Shown piece after piece: positions 36,948 through 45,028 of a stretch of DNA of 64,000 bases. How positions within the stretch are numbered: the stretch's first letter is position 1; every line of letters starts with the position of its first letter. Origin of the DNA: Desulfobulbus oligotrophicus (GTDB lineage Bacteria > Desulfobacterota > Desulfobulbia > Desulfobulbales > Desulfobulbaceae); NCBI RefSeq assembly GCF_016446285.1, contig NZ_CP054140.1, positions 3,028,001 through 3,092,000 of the forward strand. Reading direction: 5' to 3'. The notes beneath the pieces were generated by a model. It was not told the origin of the DNA. It saw only the letters and a program-made list of their open reading frames with translations, and made no database searches. Position numbers and translations under genes: made by a program.

Positions 36948-37478
36948 ATGAAACAGTTTGGCGGCCCGGCGGCCTTTATCGACAGAGATGACGTCAACAC
37001 CGACGAAATTATTCCGGCTAAATATCTGACAGAGATCACCAAAAAAGCTCTGGCACCACACCTGCTTGAAGATCTCTATCTGGAGGGCCGTAAATTCGAT
37101 CCCCATTCTCAGGAGATGCAAGAGGCCAGGGTGCTGATCACCCGCTCCAACTTCGGCTGCGGATCTTCCCGTGAGCATGCAGTCTGGGCATTAGAAGTCA
37201 ATGACATCAATGTGGTCATTGGTGAGAGCTTTGCCCGTATCTTTCGTCAGAACATGTTTAACTGCGGCATTCTGGCAGTGGAGTTAAGCAAAGAAGACAT
37301 CAACCGGCTCTTTGCCCTTCAGGGCAAGGTGACTGTGGCCGTGGATCTGGAAGAAGAGAAGTTGACCGCCACCAGCAGCACAGGTGAAAGCGTGACCTGT
37401 GAGTTCACCCTCAATCCCTTTGACAAGAAACTGATCGGGGCTGGTGGTTGGTTGGCCTTTGCCGATGCAAATTATTGA
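36948..37478 (+). CDS. leuD: 3-isopropylmalate dehydratase small subunit
   Basis: This 176-aa swivel domain has the conserved start FIDRDDVNTDEIIPAKYL and the substrate-specificity loop NFGCGSSREHAVWAL. It pairs with the LeuC2-type large subunit encoded 130 bp upstream. The gap between them contains a GTGAGC/GCTCAC hairpin at 36814-36831 just past the leuC stop. An AAGGAAGGAA site precedes the ATG. leuB and leuA are not in the window. Confidence 0.95.
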   Translation: MKQFGGPAAFIDRDDVNTDEIIPAKYLTEITKKALAPHLLEDLYLEGRKFDPHSQEMQEARVLITRSNFGCGSSREHAVWALEVNDINVVIGESFARIFRQNMFNCGILAVELSKEDINRLFALQGKVTVAVDLEEEKLTATSSTGESVTCEFTLNPFDKKLIGAGGWLAFADANY

Positions 37479-37497
37479 GAATACTGCTGTATCCGGG

Positions 37498-37519
37498 GTG
37501 GGCACAACAACGTGCCCAC
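37498..37519 (+). terminator. Hairpin after leuD, possible weak terminator
   Basis: A perfect 8-bp stem, GTGGGCAC (37498-37505) with GTGCCCAC (37512-37519), and a 6-nt loop. Only short T stretches follow, so termination would be weak. Confidence 0.4.
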
Positions 37520-37740
37520 TGTCCGGCTTTCATTGATGCCGACCAGCTAAACAAGATATGCGAACTTCACAGGCGATTAAAAATGAAGAGTAAACCCTAC
37601 CCTCATCTGGAGCCAAAAGGTCGTCTGTAAAACATATTTTCCTGTTCTATTCTCACGATAGACTGCATCTCCTCACATCCCCTGACAGACAACGGCGAAG
37701 CAGTCCCTTGTCCAGATCCTCCCTGCCTGTACCCTGCCCT

Positions 37741-38328
37741 TTATTTGCCTGTATTCAAGAATGACAAGAACTTAAACCTGGACGTGTTACTGATGGCTGG
37801 AAACACCCCACCGGAAACAAAGCGAATATCCTCTACTGTATAGAAGGCTTTGGGATGAAAACGCTTAATAATTGAGACAACAGAGTTTAGTTCTGAACGC
37901 CTGATAACAGTAAACAGTACATGCACATCACCCTTTGCACCTTTACCGTCAACAACAGTGACACTAAACCCTTTTTCTCGTAAAAAATGTATAAGCAATG
38001 AGGCATCACCAGGAATAACAATAGTAATAATATTTTTTCCCATTGCAAGTTTTTCCTCAAGAAGAATACCCAGATAATTACCAAGAGAAAAACCAACGGC
38101 ATAGGAAAGAAAATGCGCTATATTGTTCAGGTTATTCATAACCTGAGTGATAGCAACCAACCAGATAAGAATCTCGAAGAAACCGACAAAAGGAGCAAAC
38201 AACTTCATTCCTCTCGAAATGAAGATAATACGCAATGTTCCAAGGGAGACATCAGCAATTCTTGCCAAACAGATTAAACAAGGAACAATAACCCAGGTAA
38301 ACACCGGTGAATTTAACAGTTCTTGCAT
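37741..38328 (-). CDS. UPF0316-family membrane protein with DUF2179 domain
   Basis: This 195-aa protein has three N-terminal membrane helices (about 10-30, 42-62, 70-90) containing ARIADVSLGTLRIIFISRG. A cytoplasmic DUF2179-like ferredoxin-fold domain follows (about 110-175; FSVTVVDGKGAKGDVHVLFT, VVSIIKRFHPKAFYTVED). That matches the UPF0316/YebE layout. DUF2179 domains also occur in YitT proteins and are thought to bind a ligand; the function is unknown. The gene is AT-richer than its neighbours and lies at the left border of the repeat-bounded islet. Confidence 0.88.
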   Translation of the reverse strand: MQELLNSPVFTWVIVPCLICLARIADVSLGTLRIIFISRGMKLFAPFVGFFEILIWLVAITQVMNNLNNIAHFLSYAVGFSLGNYLGILLEEKLAMGKNIITIVIPGDASLLIHFLREKGFSVTVVDGKGAKGDVHVLFTVIRRSELNSVVSIIKRFHPKAFYTVEDIRFVSGGVFPAISNTSRFKFLSFLNTGK

Positions 38329-38496
38329 AATGGACGGGTAAACATAAGAAATATTTTAATATTATATAATTTAAAAACTAATATCCTCCCATCCTAATAG
38401 TCGAATCAATAAATGCTATAAAAATAAGCCCTCGCAAACATACGGTCAGACCAGCACATTCCGGGCCTTTGCAGATGTCTGTTCCACCGGAGACCG

Positions 38497-38595
38497 CAAG
38501 TTTCGAACCTGGATTTCCGACAGTGGAAAACTGATCAACCTGTTGAAACAATGCCATTTTAACGTAAAAATCCTTTTGCTTTCCGATACATTGGA
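38497..38595 (+). repeat. Repeat A, copy 1 (degenerate coding fragment)
   Basis: This 99-bp segment matches 41553-41651 in direct orientation at 88 of 99 positions. In one plus-strand frame both copies are open and read FRTWI-D-KLINLLKQ-HFNVKILLLSDTL, and 7 of the 11 differences are silent in that frame. In this copy the frame stays open on both sides (about 38400-38818) but has no start codon at its head. It looks like a piece of an old gene. The 38329-38707 gap contains nothing else apart from repeat B. Confidence 0.75.
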
Positions 38596-38619
38596 GTATC
38601 GGCAAACGGCAAGTAGAAA

Positions 38620-38660
38620 AATCGCGGTGCTGACCGGCTCCGTCGCCGATCAGGTAGTTT
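38620..38660 (+). repeat. Repeat B, copy 1
   Basis: AATCGCGGTGCTGACCG followed after 10 bp by CGAT and then AGGTAGTTT; the same order recurs at 41356-41393. ATCGCGGTG can pair imperfectly with the CGTCGCCGAT arm to give a hairpin. It lies just after the stop codon of the dioxygenase gene on the minus strand. Confidence 0.65.
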
Positions 38661-38707
38661 TGAAGTGCACAACAAAGAACGGAAAAACTGTCTTGTGCAG
38701 CTATTTA

Positions 38708-39517
38708 TCAGCCTGCATAATCCCACAAGTACATGCTCGATTCTTTATTAAGAATCTGCAATTCAAAAGATTTGGTACAGGCAGACGCTGCAAACCCATA
38801 ACAGACCAGAAGAGGTAACAAATGTTCCTCTCTGGGGTGGCAGTAGCGGGCAGAGGGTGCGGCTTCCCAATTGACCAACCTTTTGATTCTTTCTTCTTCC
38901 GAAATGTTTTTATTTGAGCAGGTATCCACCAGCCAATGCTCAAACGACTTATTCGCATTCTTGGAATCCACGGTTGCCGGTGTAAAAAAGGCTCGCATGT
39001 TATGGAAGGAAAACCCCGAACCAATCAGGAGTATTGATGGATCACTCAAGCCTTGGAGGGCACGGCCCAGCTTTATGTGTGCCAGAGGATCAAAGCTTTT
39101 AATGAGGGACAATTGCACGCAGGGTATATCTGCTTCCGGATACATGATCTTTAGGGGCACGAACAGTCCGTGATCGAATCCTCTGGTGCTGTCAGCCATG
39201 ACATTGATGCCTGCTGTTTCAAGTTGCCTGGTTATGGAACTCGCCAAGCGCGGGCTGCCGGGGCAGGGATAGGTGATTTCATAGGACTCGGGCGGGAAGC
39301 CGCTGTAGTCATATATCAAACCTGGGTTGACACCGGAAGTCACGGTTGCGTTTCCAGCCTCCCAGTGAGCACTGACGACAATAATTACTGAAGGTCTGGC
39401 GATCATTGCCGCAATTTCCTTCAGGCAAGCGACCATGTCGGCATGCGCATCGTCACCGAGAAGTGGTAGCGGGCCACCTCCATGGGATAAGAATAATGCT
39501 CTACGTTGATGGTGCAT
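38708..39517 (-). CDS. Class III extradiol dioxygenase (YgiD/4,5-DOPA dioxygenase family)
   Basis: A 269-aa LigB-superfamily protein. Candidate metal ligands are His12 (LFLSHGGGP) and His51 (VVSAHWEAG), with further conserved histidines in GFDHGLFVPLK and in GSGFSFHN. The overall length and motifs match the YgiD/DODA group, which opens catechol rings in vitro; physiological substrates in bacteria are mostly unknown. It is the first of three same-strand genes inside the repeat-bounded islet and is followed on its 3' side by repeats B and A. Confidence 0.92.
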   Translation of the reverse strand: MHHQRRALFLSHGGGPLPLLGDDAHADMVACLKEIAAMIARPSVIIVVSAHWEAGNATVTSGVNPGLIYDYSGFPPESYEITYPCPGSPRLASSITRQLETAGINVMADSTRGFDHGLFVPLKIMYPEADIPCVQLSLIKSFDPLAHIKLGRALQGLSDPSILLIGSGFSFHNMRAFFTPATVDSKNANKSFEHWLVDTCSNKNISEEERIKRLVNWEAAPSARYCHPREEHLLPLLVCYGFAASACTKSFELQILNKESSMYLWDYAG

Positions 39518-39538
39518 AAGGACTCCCTATTGAAAGCT

Positions 39539-39618
39539 AATCGCGGTACTCGACGAAGTCGGTACTGCGGTTCACTGGTTGCAATGGAGCGCAGTGGAAT
39601 TGCAATCCATGTGCAACC
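39539..39618. repeat. Double hairpin between the dioxygenase and nuclease genes
   Basis: Two stem-loops lie side by side. The first is GTACTCGAC/GTCGGTAC (39546-39565) with a GAA loop and one bulged base. The second is GGTTGCAATGGA (39577-39588) with TCCATGTGCAACC (39606-39618), a 12-bp stem with one bulged base and a 17-nt loop. The left edge (AATCGCGGT at 39539) matches the head of repeat B. There is no T-run on the minus strand, so it is not an ordinary terminator. Confidence 0.6.
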
Positions 39619-39637
39619 GATTGTTCGGCACAGCCGT

Positions 39638-40687
39638 TCATTTTAATTCATGGCTTTCAATGGCTGCAGCGACCTTCTCCAGCCAGCCAATAAGAGTTTG
39701 AATTTCCGTGTTATTGAACTTCCGATTTATCAAAACTTTGAGTTCTCGGCCTGCTGGTTGAAAGAGACCTGTTGCCTGGGCCTCTTGCCAAAATTGATTC
39801 ATTTCCGATTCGGGGACATCCAATTTACTCAGGAACCCACCTCTGCCGACAAGGGCCGTGTAGACCGACTGCTTGAAGACTGCTTTTGGTGGATAGCCAT
39901 AGCAAATGGCGACATGCACACCTTTTTTGTCTATGTTCATCGAGAAACCTTTCGTGCCCCAGTGGATGGGAAATGACTTCTCGGCCGCGAATTTGAGTAG
40001 TTGACCAAAAACCTCTTTGCCGTTTTTATCAAGAGATTCCATGAATGAATCTTGCGAAACAATCGGCAGGGCCCCAGAGGTTATTTGCTTTATTTTGGTT
40101 GGCTCTTTTCCAACTACGACGTCATAGGAGAGGAGATGCTTGCCGCCATTCGCTTGAAAATAGGAAAACTCAAGGCAGGTGACTCTCAGGCCTTTTCTCC
40201 GCAAGAAAGATGCTGTTTGTCGGATTTCCCCGGTGATTCTCTGCCCAACAAGGACAATGCGTTGCTCCTTATTGAAAGAAACGGCTTCATCCGATGCGAG
40301 TTCAAAATAATTTCTATGGTAGCTAGCAAGATTTAATGCCTCGTCACTTACATACCGCTGAAGAATTTCTTCGAGTTGATCCGTGTCAAGCTCCTCCACA
40401 AATGAGGCATATTCCAAAGCTTGGGCTAAAGTCTCACGAGGCGTTCTGTCCCGTTTCAGTTCAATAACGACAGTGTTACCTTCTCTGTCAATTCCAAGAA
40501 GATCGATTATGCTGCCAAGATTTGTCGTAACCTGTCGGCCGATGATGAGAAGTTTACCGTCTTCAAGAATGTCGTCGGAGTTGCTTTCAAGCCAATTTTC
40601 CAATATCGATTCCTCGAGGTCGACTTGGAAATGGGTCTGCGAGAACTCTTCAAATTTTCCATCTTCTTTTATGTTGAATATTTTCAT
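39638..40687 (-). CDS. NucS-like PD-(D/E)XK nuclease domain protein
   Basis: The N-terminal half of this 349-aa protein matches the endonuclease NucS/DUF91 domain. The active site is Asp62 (IIDLLGIDREG), then Glu76 and Lys78 (VVIELKRD), followed by the conserved ETLAQALEYASFV helix. The second half (about 230-349) is an uncharacterised domain with a methyl-accepting or DUF-like alpha/beta pattern (KSVYTALVGR-like KQSVYTALVGRGGFLSKL). NucS proteins cut mismatched or branched DNA, and relatives are common in defence and mobile regions. It lies 33 bp after the methyltransferase gene and is probably cotranscribed. The true target is unknown. Confidence 0.88.
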   Translation of the reverse strand: MKIFNIKEDGKFEEFSQTHFQVDLEESILENWLESNSDDILEDGKLLIIGRQVTTNLGSIIDLLGIDREGNTVVIELKRDRTPRETLAQALEYASFVEELDTDQLEEILQRYVSDEALNLASYHRNYFELASDEAVSFNKEQRIVLVGQRITGEIRQTASFLRRKGLRVTCLEFSYFQANGGKHLLSYDVVVGKEPTKIKQITSGALPIVSQDSFMESLDKNGKEVFGQLLKFAAEKSFPIHWGTKGFSMNIDKKGVHVAICYGYPPKAVFKQSVYTALVGRGGFLSKLDVPESEMNQFWQEAQATGLFQPAGRELKVLINRKFNNTEIQTLIGWLEKVAAAIESHELK

Positions 40688-40720
40688 TGGCCTATACCTT
40701 TTATCGCCGGATGTACCGCC

Positions 40721-41335
40721 TCACTCGCTTCCCAAGCTCATGCGTTGGCAAATGATGTACACATGCAGTTCCGGGTACTGATCGTACTCCAGGTGACGGC
40801 AGACTGATCCAGCCTGTGCAATTGCCTCCAATGTCCGGGAAATACCCAACGTGCTGTGGTACATGGGAGGCCCCATGTAAGAGTTGGTTATTTCGCCTGG
40901 ACCCTCCGTGCCACCAACGGTGAATATGGCAACTCCACCAAGGCTAAGACCGGATAACATCTTGAGCAGCACCTGCTCCTGAGCCCATAGCGGCACGTGC
41001 CAAATACTATCCCAAGCCGAAATGAAATCGTAGGAATGGGGAAATTTCCACCGGCATATGTCTGCGTGGTGAAAGGGCACGCGCGGATGGCGGGAGCGAG
41101 CAAGCTCCAGCATCTTGCTGGATATGTCCAGCCCTTCTGGCGAAAACCCATGGTTGAGCAGTATGTCAACTAAACGTCCGCTGCCACCACAACCTATGTC
41201 AAGGGCCGCGCCTCGTAGTTTTGTAAAGGCTATGGCCTTCTCATGCTGGATAATACCATTGTCTTTGGTAAACCGATCGCTACGCCAGCGGTCAGCAATA
41301 AGGTCGTAACTCTTCCCGACGTCCTGTGGTTCCAT
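40721..41335 (-). CDS. Class I SAM-dependent methyltransferase
   Basis: A 204-aa Rossmann methyltransferase of the Methyltransf_11/25 type. Motif I is ALDIGCGGSGR (44-54), motif II is the acidic LDIS (70-73), and the later strand is YDFISAWDSIWHVP. No NPPY or other DNA-methylase catalytic motif is present, so it more likely methylates a small molecule than DNA. It is the first gene of the islet transcript (methyltransferase, nuclease, perhaps dioxygenase). Repeat B copy 2 lies immediately upstream of its start. Confidence 0.92.
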   Translation of the reverse strand: MEPQDVGKSYDLIADRWRSDRFTKDNGIIQHEKAIAFTKLRGAALDIGCGGSGRLVDILLNHGFSPEGLDISSKMLELARSRHPRVPFHHADICRWKFPHSYDFISAWDSIWHVPLWAQEQVLLKMLSGLSLGGVAIFTVGGTEGPGEITNSYMGPPMYHSTLGISRTLEAIAQAGSVCRHLEYDQYPELHVYIICQRMSLGSE

Positions 41336-41355
41336 AATTCTCCCAAGGTGGATAA

Positions 41356-41393
41356 TCGCGGTGCTGACCGAACACCACGATTAGGTAGTTTCT
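41356..41393 (+). repeat. Repeat B, copy 2
   Basis: It shares AATCGCGGTGCTGACCG, CGAT and AGGTAGTTT in the same order as 38620-38660. ATCGCGGTG can pair with CACCACGAT (one G-T), giving a 9-bp hairpin. It lies 20 bp upstream of the methyltransferase start on the minus strand. The 41336-41815 gap contains this element, repeat A copy 2 and no other gene I can support. Confidence 0.65.
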
Positions 41394-41552
41394 CGATACC
41401 AAACACAATGGTACACAAGCCCAACAACGTCTCCATGTCAACGAGGTACTCGGCCGGCAAGGGGTCATAATCCATGGTCAAGCTGCAACCGGGCGAAGTC
41501 AAACGTTTTTTACCGCTCCGAACAAAACACCTTGACCATTTTCATATCAACT

Positions 41553-41651
41553 CAAGTTTCGGACCTGGATTTTCGACAGTGCAAAGCTGATCAACCTACT
41601 GAAACAATATCATTTCAACGTGAAAATCCTTTTGCTTTCTGATACATTGGA
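41553..41651 (+). repeat. Repeat A, copy 2 (degenerate coding fragment)
   Basis: The second direct copy of the 99-bp segment at 38497-38595 (89% identical). Here the shared frame runs on through KYSMISKRKD and then ends without recognisable features. The two A copies bracket the three islet genes. Confidence 0.75.
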
Positions 41652-41815
41652 TCTGGAAAAATACTCAATGATATCAAAAAGAAAGGATTGCACAAACCAT
41701 ACCCAATACGACAAGGAGCAAAACCCCTGGCTGTGTTCACTGCCATCTTCTTGTCGTTTGGCGGAATCAACTTCTCCTGTGGTAAGGGGATCAAAAAATA
41801 CAGAGTACAACAACC

Positions 41816-42223
41816 ATGATACAACCGGAAATTGAAAACCACATCCGTGACGATGCCTTTGCCGACTGGCTGGGCGCCACTATCGAAGCCATCGAGCCTG
41901 GGTACAGCCGCGTGTCGATCACTGTCAGCAAAACAATGCTCAACTTTCACGGCATTACCCATGGTGGCCTGGTCTTCGCCTTGGGCGACATTGCCTTTGC
42001 CGCGGCAAGCAACTCCCACGGTCGTACCAGCCTGGCGCTCAATGTGGCCATCAGCTTTCTGCGACCAGCCAACATAGGCGACCAGCTGGTGGCTGAAGCA
42101 AAAGAGGTGCAAGCGGGCAAGACCACTGCTCTCTATGATATTGTCGTTACTGACAGGAACAGTCAAAAACTCATCGCCAAGAGCCAAGCCACGGTGTATC
42201 GTACGCGCGAGTCTTTTGTATAA
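41816..42223 (+). CDS. PaaI-family hotdog thioesterase
   Basis: This 135-aa hotdog-fold protein has the PaaI active-site pattern: Asn-Phe-His-Gly in MLNFHGITHGGLVFALGD, followed by the catalytic Asp of the GD pair. It hydrolyses acyl- or aryl-CoA esters; PaaI itself removes stalled hydroxyphenylacetyl-CoA. The adjacent aminotransferase (80 bp downstream, same strand) suggests a role in amino-acid or aromatic-acid breakdown, as inference. A long frame on the opposite strand is only its shadow. Confidence 0.9.
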   Translation: MIQPEIENHIRDDAFADWLGATIEAIEPGYSRVSITVSKTMLNFHGITHGGLVFALGDIAFAAASNSHGRTSLALNVAISFLRPANIGDQLVAEAKEVQAGKTTALYDIVVTDRNSQKLIAKSQATVYRTRESFV

Positions 42224-42302
42224 ACGGAGGTGAGTGTCTCCTTGTTTGAACCGGCAACAGTTCCAAGCTCGGCAAGCGACTTTCCCCTCATAGGAGCTCC
42301 CC

Positions 42303-43487
42303 ATGGAAAATGCTTTCTCCGACCGTATCACCGATGTACCCAAATCGTTTATTCGTGAGATCCTCAAGGTAACCATCGATAAATCGATCATCTCCTTTGC
42401 AGGCGGCCTGCCAAACCGTGAATTCTTTCCGGTCAGGGGGTTGCAGAAGGCTGCCCACGATGTCTTTGAAGAGGCTGGTCACGAAATTTTACAGTACACA
42501 AACTCCGAGGGGTATCCAGAACTGCGGCAATTTATTGCCGACCGCTACCGGCAGAAAGACGGCCTCGATATCCCGGTTGAAGACATCCTCATCACCACCG
42601 GCTCACAACAGGGGCTTGACCTGCTGGGGAAGATCTTTCTCAACAAGGGCGATGATCTGATCATTGAGGAACCCGGCTACCTCGGCGCCATCCAGGCCTT
42701 TTCCCTGTACCGTCCCCGCTTTTCTCCGGTGCCGGTGCACGAAGGCGGTATGGATACCACAGCCCTGGCCGGGGTACTGCGTGAGCGGCAACCCAAACTC
42801 CTCTACACGGTGACGAACTTTCAAAACCCCAGCGGCATCAGCTATACCAACGAGAACCGTCACGCCGTAGCCGACCTGATGCAAGGTCGTACCTGCCTGA
42901 TCATTCAGGATGACCCTTACGGCGACCTCCGTTTTACCGGCTACCGCAAGATCTCCTTTAAGCAGCTGCTGCCAGACAACACGGTCCTGCTCGGCTCATT
43001 TTCCAAAACCGTGGCTCCGGCCCTGCGATTGGGCTGGCTCGTCGCTCCGCGACCAATCATGGAAAAGATCGTGGTGGCCAAGCAGGCTGCCGACCTCCAT
43101 ACCGACTATCTGGCTCAACGCATTCTGCATCGCTTTTTGCTGGATAATGATCTTGACACCCATATCGCCTCCATCATCAGACAGTATGGTCAACAAAAGG
43201 AGGCCATGATCAACGCTATCAAAACGTACTTTCCGGCCAATGTTCAATGCACCAACCCCGAGGGCGGCATGTTTCTCTGGGTGACTCTGCCTGAAGGGGC
43301 CTCGTCCATGCAGCTCTTTGAAATGGCTATTGCCAAAAAAGTAGCTTTTGTCCCCGGAACCCCGTTCTATGTTGACCGTAAGGACAGCAACACACTTCGC
43401 TTAAATTTCTCATGCTCCGATGAATCAACCATTGTTGAGGGTATCAAACGACTGGGTGATTCTATTAACCAACTCGTCGATAACTAA
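42303..43487 (+). CDS. PLP-dependent aminotransferase (LysN/MocR aminotransferase-domain type)
   Basis: A 394-aa fold type I aminotransferase. Its features are FAGGLPNREFFPV near the start, TTGSQQGLDLLGKIFLNKGD, the Asp of IQDDPYGDLRF that pairs with the PLP nitrogen, and the Schiff-base lysine in GSFSKTVAPALRLGW. The group includes 2-aminoadipate/aromatic and branched-chain aminotransferases related to the C-terminal half of MocR regulators; no helix-turn-helix domain is attached here. The substrate is not fixed by sequence. TAGGAG precedes the ATG. Confidence 0.92.
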   Translation: MENAFSDRITDVPKSFIREILKVTIDKSIISFAGGLPNREFFPVRGLQKAAHDVFEEAGHEILQYTNSEGYPELRQFIADRYRQKDGLDIPVEDILITTGSQQGLDLLGKIFLNKGDDLIIEEPGYLGAIQAFSLYRPRFSPVPVHEGGMDTTALAGVLRERQPKLLYTVTNFQNPSGISYTNENRHAVADLMQGRTCLIIQDDPYGDLRFTGYRKISFKQLLPDNTVLLGSFSKTVAPALRLGWLVAPRPIMEKIVVAKQAADLHTDYLAQRILHRFLLDNDLDTHIASIIRQYGQQKEAMINAIKTYFPANVQCTNPEGGMFLWVTLPEGASSMQLFEMAIAKKVAFVPGTPFYVDRKDSNTLRLNFSCSDESTIVEGIKRLGDSINQLVDN

Positions 43488-43508
43488 AAACTATGAGGAG
43501 ACAGACGT

Positions 43509-43904
43509 ATGTTAAACGCTAAAAAAACTGTGTATCTGCTGGCAGGCCTGGCCTTAAGTGCCCTTTTGTTCACCGGTTGTTCCGGCGATCAAAACAAAAC
43601 CGAAGAAAAGAAAACAGTGACGCCGCAGGAGCAGCTGGGCAAGGACGCTGCAGAGGCGGTACAAAAACCGATGGAAGAGGCCCGCCAGGCAGCTGCTCAG
43701 GTTGAAGAGAAGACTGAGCAGGTTGTACAGGAGGCGGCTGATAAGACAAAAGAAGTGATCGACGAGACAAAACAGACTGTTCAAGACGTGGTCGATGCAA
43801 CAAAGGAAAAAGTCGACGAGGCAAAAAAGGATGCTGAAGAAGCCGGCCTCATACCGTCTGACAAGAAAAAAGGTGCGGACCGAAAAAAGCTTGAAGGCTG
43901 TTGA
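43509..43904 (+). CDS. Small lipoprotein with LEA-like coiled-coil repeats
   Basis: This 131-aa protein has a lipoprotein signal (residues 1-23) ending in the lipobox LFTGC, then an extended, highly charged helix of 11-residue-like repeats (AAQVEEKTEQVV, AADKTKEVIDETKQ, VVDATKEKVDEAKK). Late-embryogenesis-abundant-like and apolipoprotein-like proteins have this composition. It probably sits on the outer or inner membrane surface as a rod; the function is unknown. It follows the aminotransferase by 21 bp and ends next to the convergent dnaJ-like gene. Confidence 0.85.
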   Translation: MLNAKKTVYLLAGLALSALLFTGCSGDQNKTEEKKTVTPQEQLGKDAAEAVQKPMEEARQAAAQVEEKTEQVVQEAADKTKEVIDETKQTVQDVVDATKEKVDEAKKDAEEAGLIPSDKKKGADRKKLEGC

Positions 43905-43963
43905 GCACGGACTCGTAGTGATTGCGAGCTCTTAACCTGGCAGCCTTGCAGCAGGCAAATGGT

Positions 43964-44911
43964 CTAAAGCCCCACCGTGGATAAGGCCCGAACCGCCTCT
44001 TCCTGCTCCGGAGTCAGGGTTTTGGGAATGCGAATCGCGATTTTCACGAGCAGATCACCACGTTGTCCGCCGATTGGTCCGGCAGGAAGACCGTGCCCTT
44101 TGATCCGGAGCATGGCTTCCTGCTGGATACCGGCCGGTACCTTTACATTGAACTTCTTGCCATCCAGAGAGGTTATATCCACACTGGTCCCCAGGCAGGC
44201 TTCACTAAACGGAATACGATGCTCCACGACCAGATCATCCTTCTGACGCTGAAAAACCGGATGCGGTGCAACATGCATCTTAAGGTACAGATCACCTGCA
44301 GGACCGCCACCTGAAGAAGCTGCCCCCTTGCCGCTTAACCGAAGCCGTTTGCCGTCTTCAATTCCTTTTGGTACCTTGACAGCGACTTTCTCGGTCTGAT
44401 CCCCGCGCCGCAGGCTGATGGTTTTTTCTGTTCCGTGCAGCACATCTTCCAGGGAGACCGTCATCTCATAGGTAAGATCACTGCCCTGAATCGGCTGAGG
44501 TCTGTAACTTCCTCCACTGTCGCCCCGCATACCGGTCTGCCCAAAAATATTCTCAAATGGTGAACCACCGCCACGAAAACCACTTGTGTGAAAAGTAGTC
44601 CCACCCCCGGAGCGAAACCCGCCGCCAAAGCCGAACTGCCGTAAAATATCATTGAGGTCAAAGTTACGAAAGATATCTTCCTGGCTATAGCGTTGTCGAA
44701 AACCAGCTGAACCAAAGGTATCGTACTGCTGCCGCTTCTCCTGATCTGAGAGGACAGCATAGGCCTCGCTTATCTTCTTGAACTGCTCTTCAGCCTCCTT
44801 GTTACCCGGATTTTTATCCGGATGATACTTCAGGGCCAGTTTACGATAGGCTTTCTTGATCTCGTCGGCAGTGGCATTTTTATCCACGCCGAGGATTTGA
44901 TAGTACTCCAT
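43964..44911 (-). CDS. DnaJ-family co-chaperone without zinc finger (CbpA-like)
   Basis: A 315-aa type II Hsp40. The J-domain (1-70) has HPD in [10 protein letters not shown] Gly/Phe-rich linker follows (about 85-130; [11 protein letters not shown]). Then come two DnaJ C-terminal barrels ([34 protein letters not shown]). The four CxxCxGxG zinc repeats of DnaJ are absent. It stimulates DnaK ATPase and holds unfolded clients. No chaperone operon surrounds it; it has its own candidate promoter upstream. Confidence 0.94.
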   Translation of the reverse strand: MEYYQILGVDKNATADEIKKAYRKLALKYHPDKNPGNKEAEEQFKKISEAYAVLSDQEKRQQYDTFGSAGFRQRYSQEDIFRNFDLNDILRQFGFGGGFRSGGGTTFHTSGFRGGGSPFENIFGQTGMRGDSGGSYRPQPIQGSDLTYEMTVSLEDVLHGTEKTISLRRGDQTEKVAVKVPKGIEDGKRLRLSGKGAASSGGGPAGDLYLKMHVAPHPVFQRQKDDLVVEHRIPFSEACLGTSVDITSLDGKKFNVKVPAGIQQEAMLRIKGHGLPAGPIGGQRGDLLVKIAIRIPKTLTPEQEEAVRALSTVGL

Positions 44912-44960
44912 AGATGTGACTTCCCAATAAAGTTAGACAAACAGAATCTCCTGTGGCATC

Positions 44961-44988
44961 TAATATAAGTGCAAAGCATTTTTTGTCT
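44961..44988 (-). promoter_or_regulatory. Candidate promoter for the dnaJ-like gene
   Basis: On the minus strand TAGACA (44983-44988), 16 bp, TATATT (44961-44966), about 50 bp before the ATG at 44911. It does not resemble a heat-shock sigma32 site. Confidence 0.38.
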
Positions 44989-45028
44989 ATCAGACCGTCC
45001 GTATGACCGGCGTTTTTCGACATAAAAA

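Noticed and set aside
38497-41651. A classical integron cassette array
   Set aside because: The hairpins and one-strand gene order are suggestive, but there is no integrase in the window, the RYYYAAC and GTTRRRY boxes are not found, and the methyltransferase-nuclease junction has no room for an attachment site.
41615-42391. A 258-codon frame on the minus strand across the thioesterase gene
   Set aside because: It is antisense to a gene with clear PaaI motifs, has no recognisable domain and no ribosome-binding site; it is a shadow.
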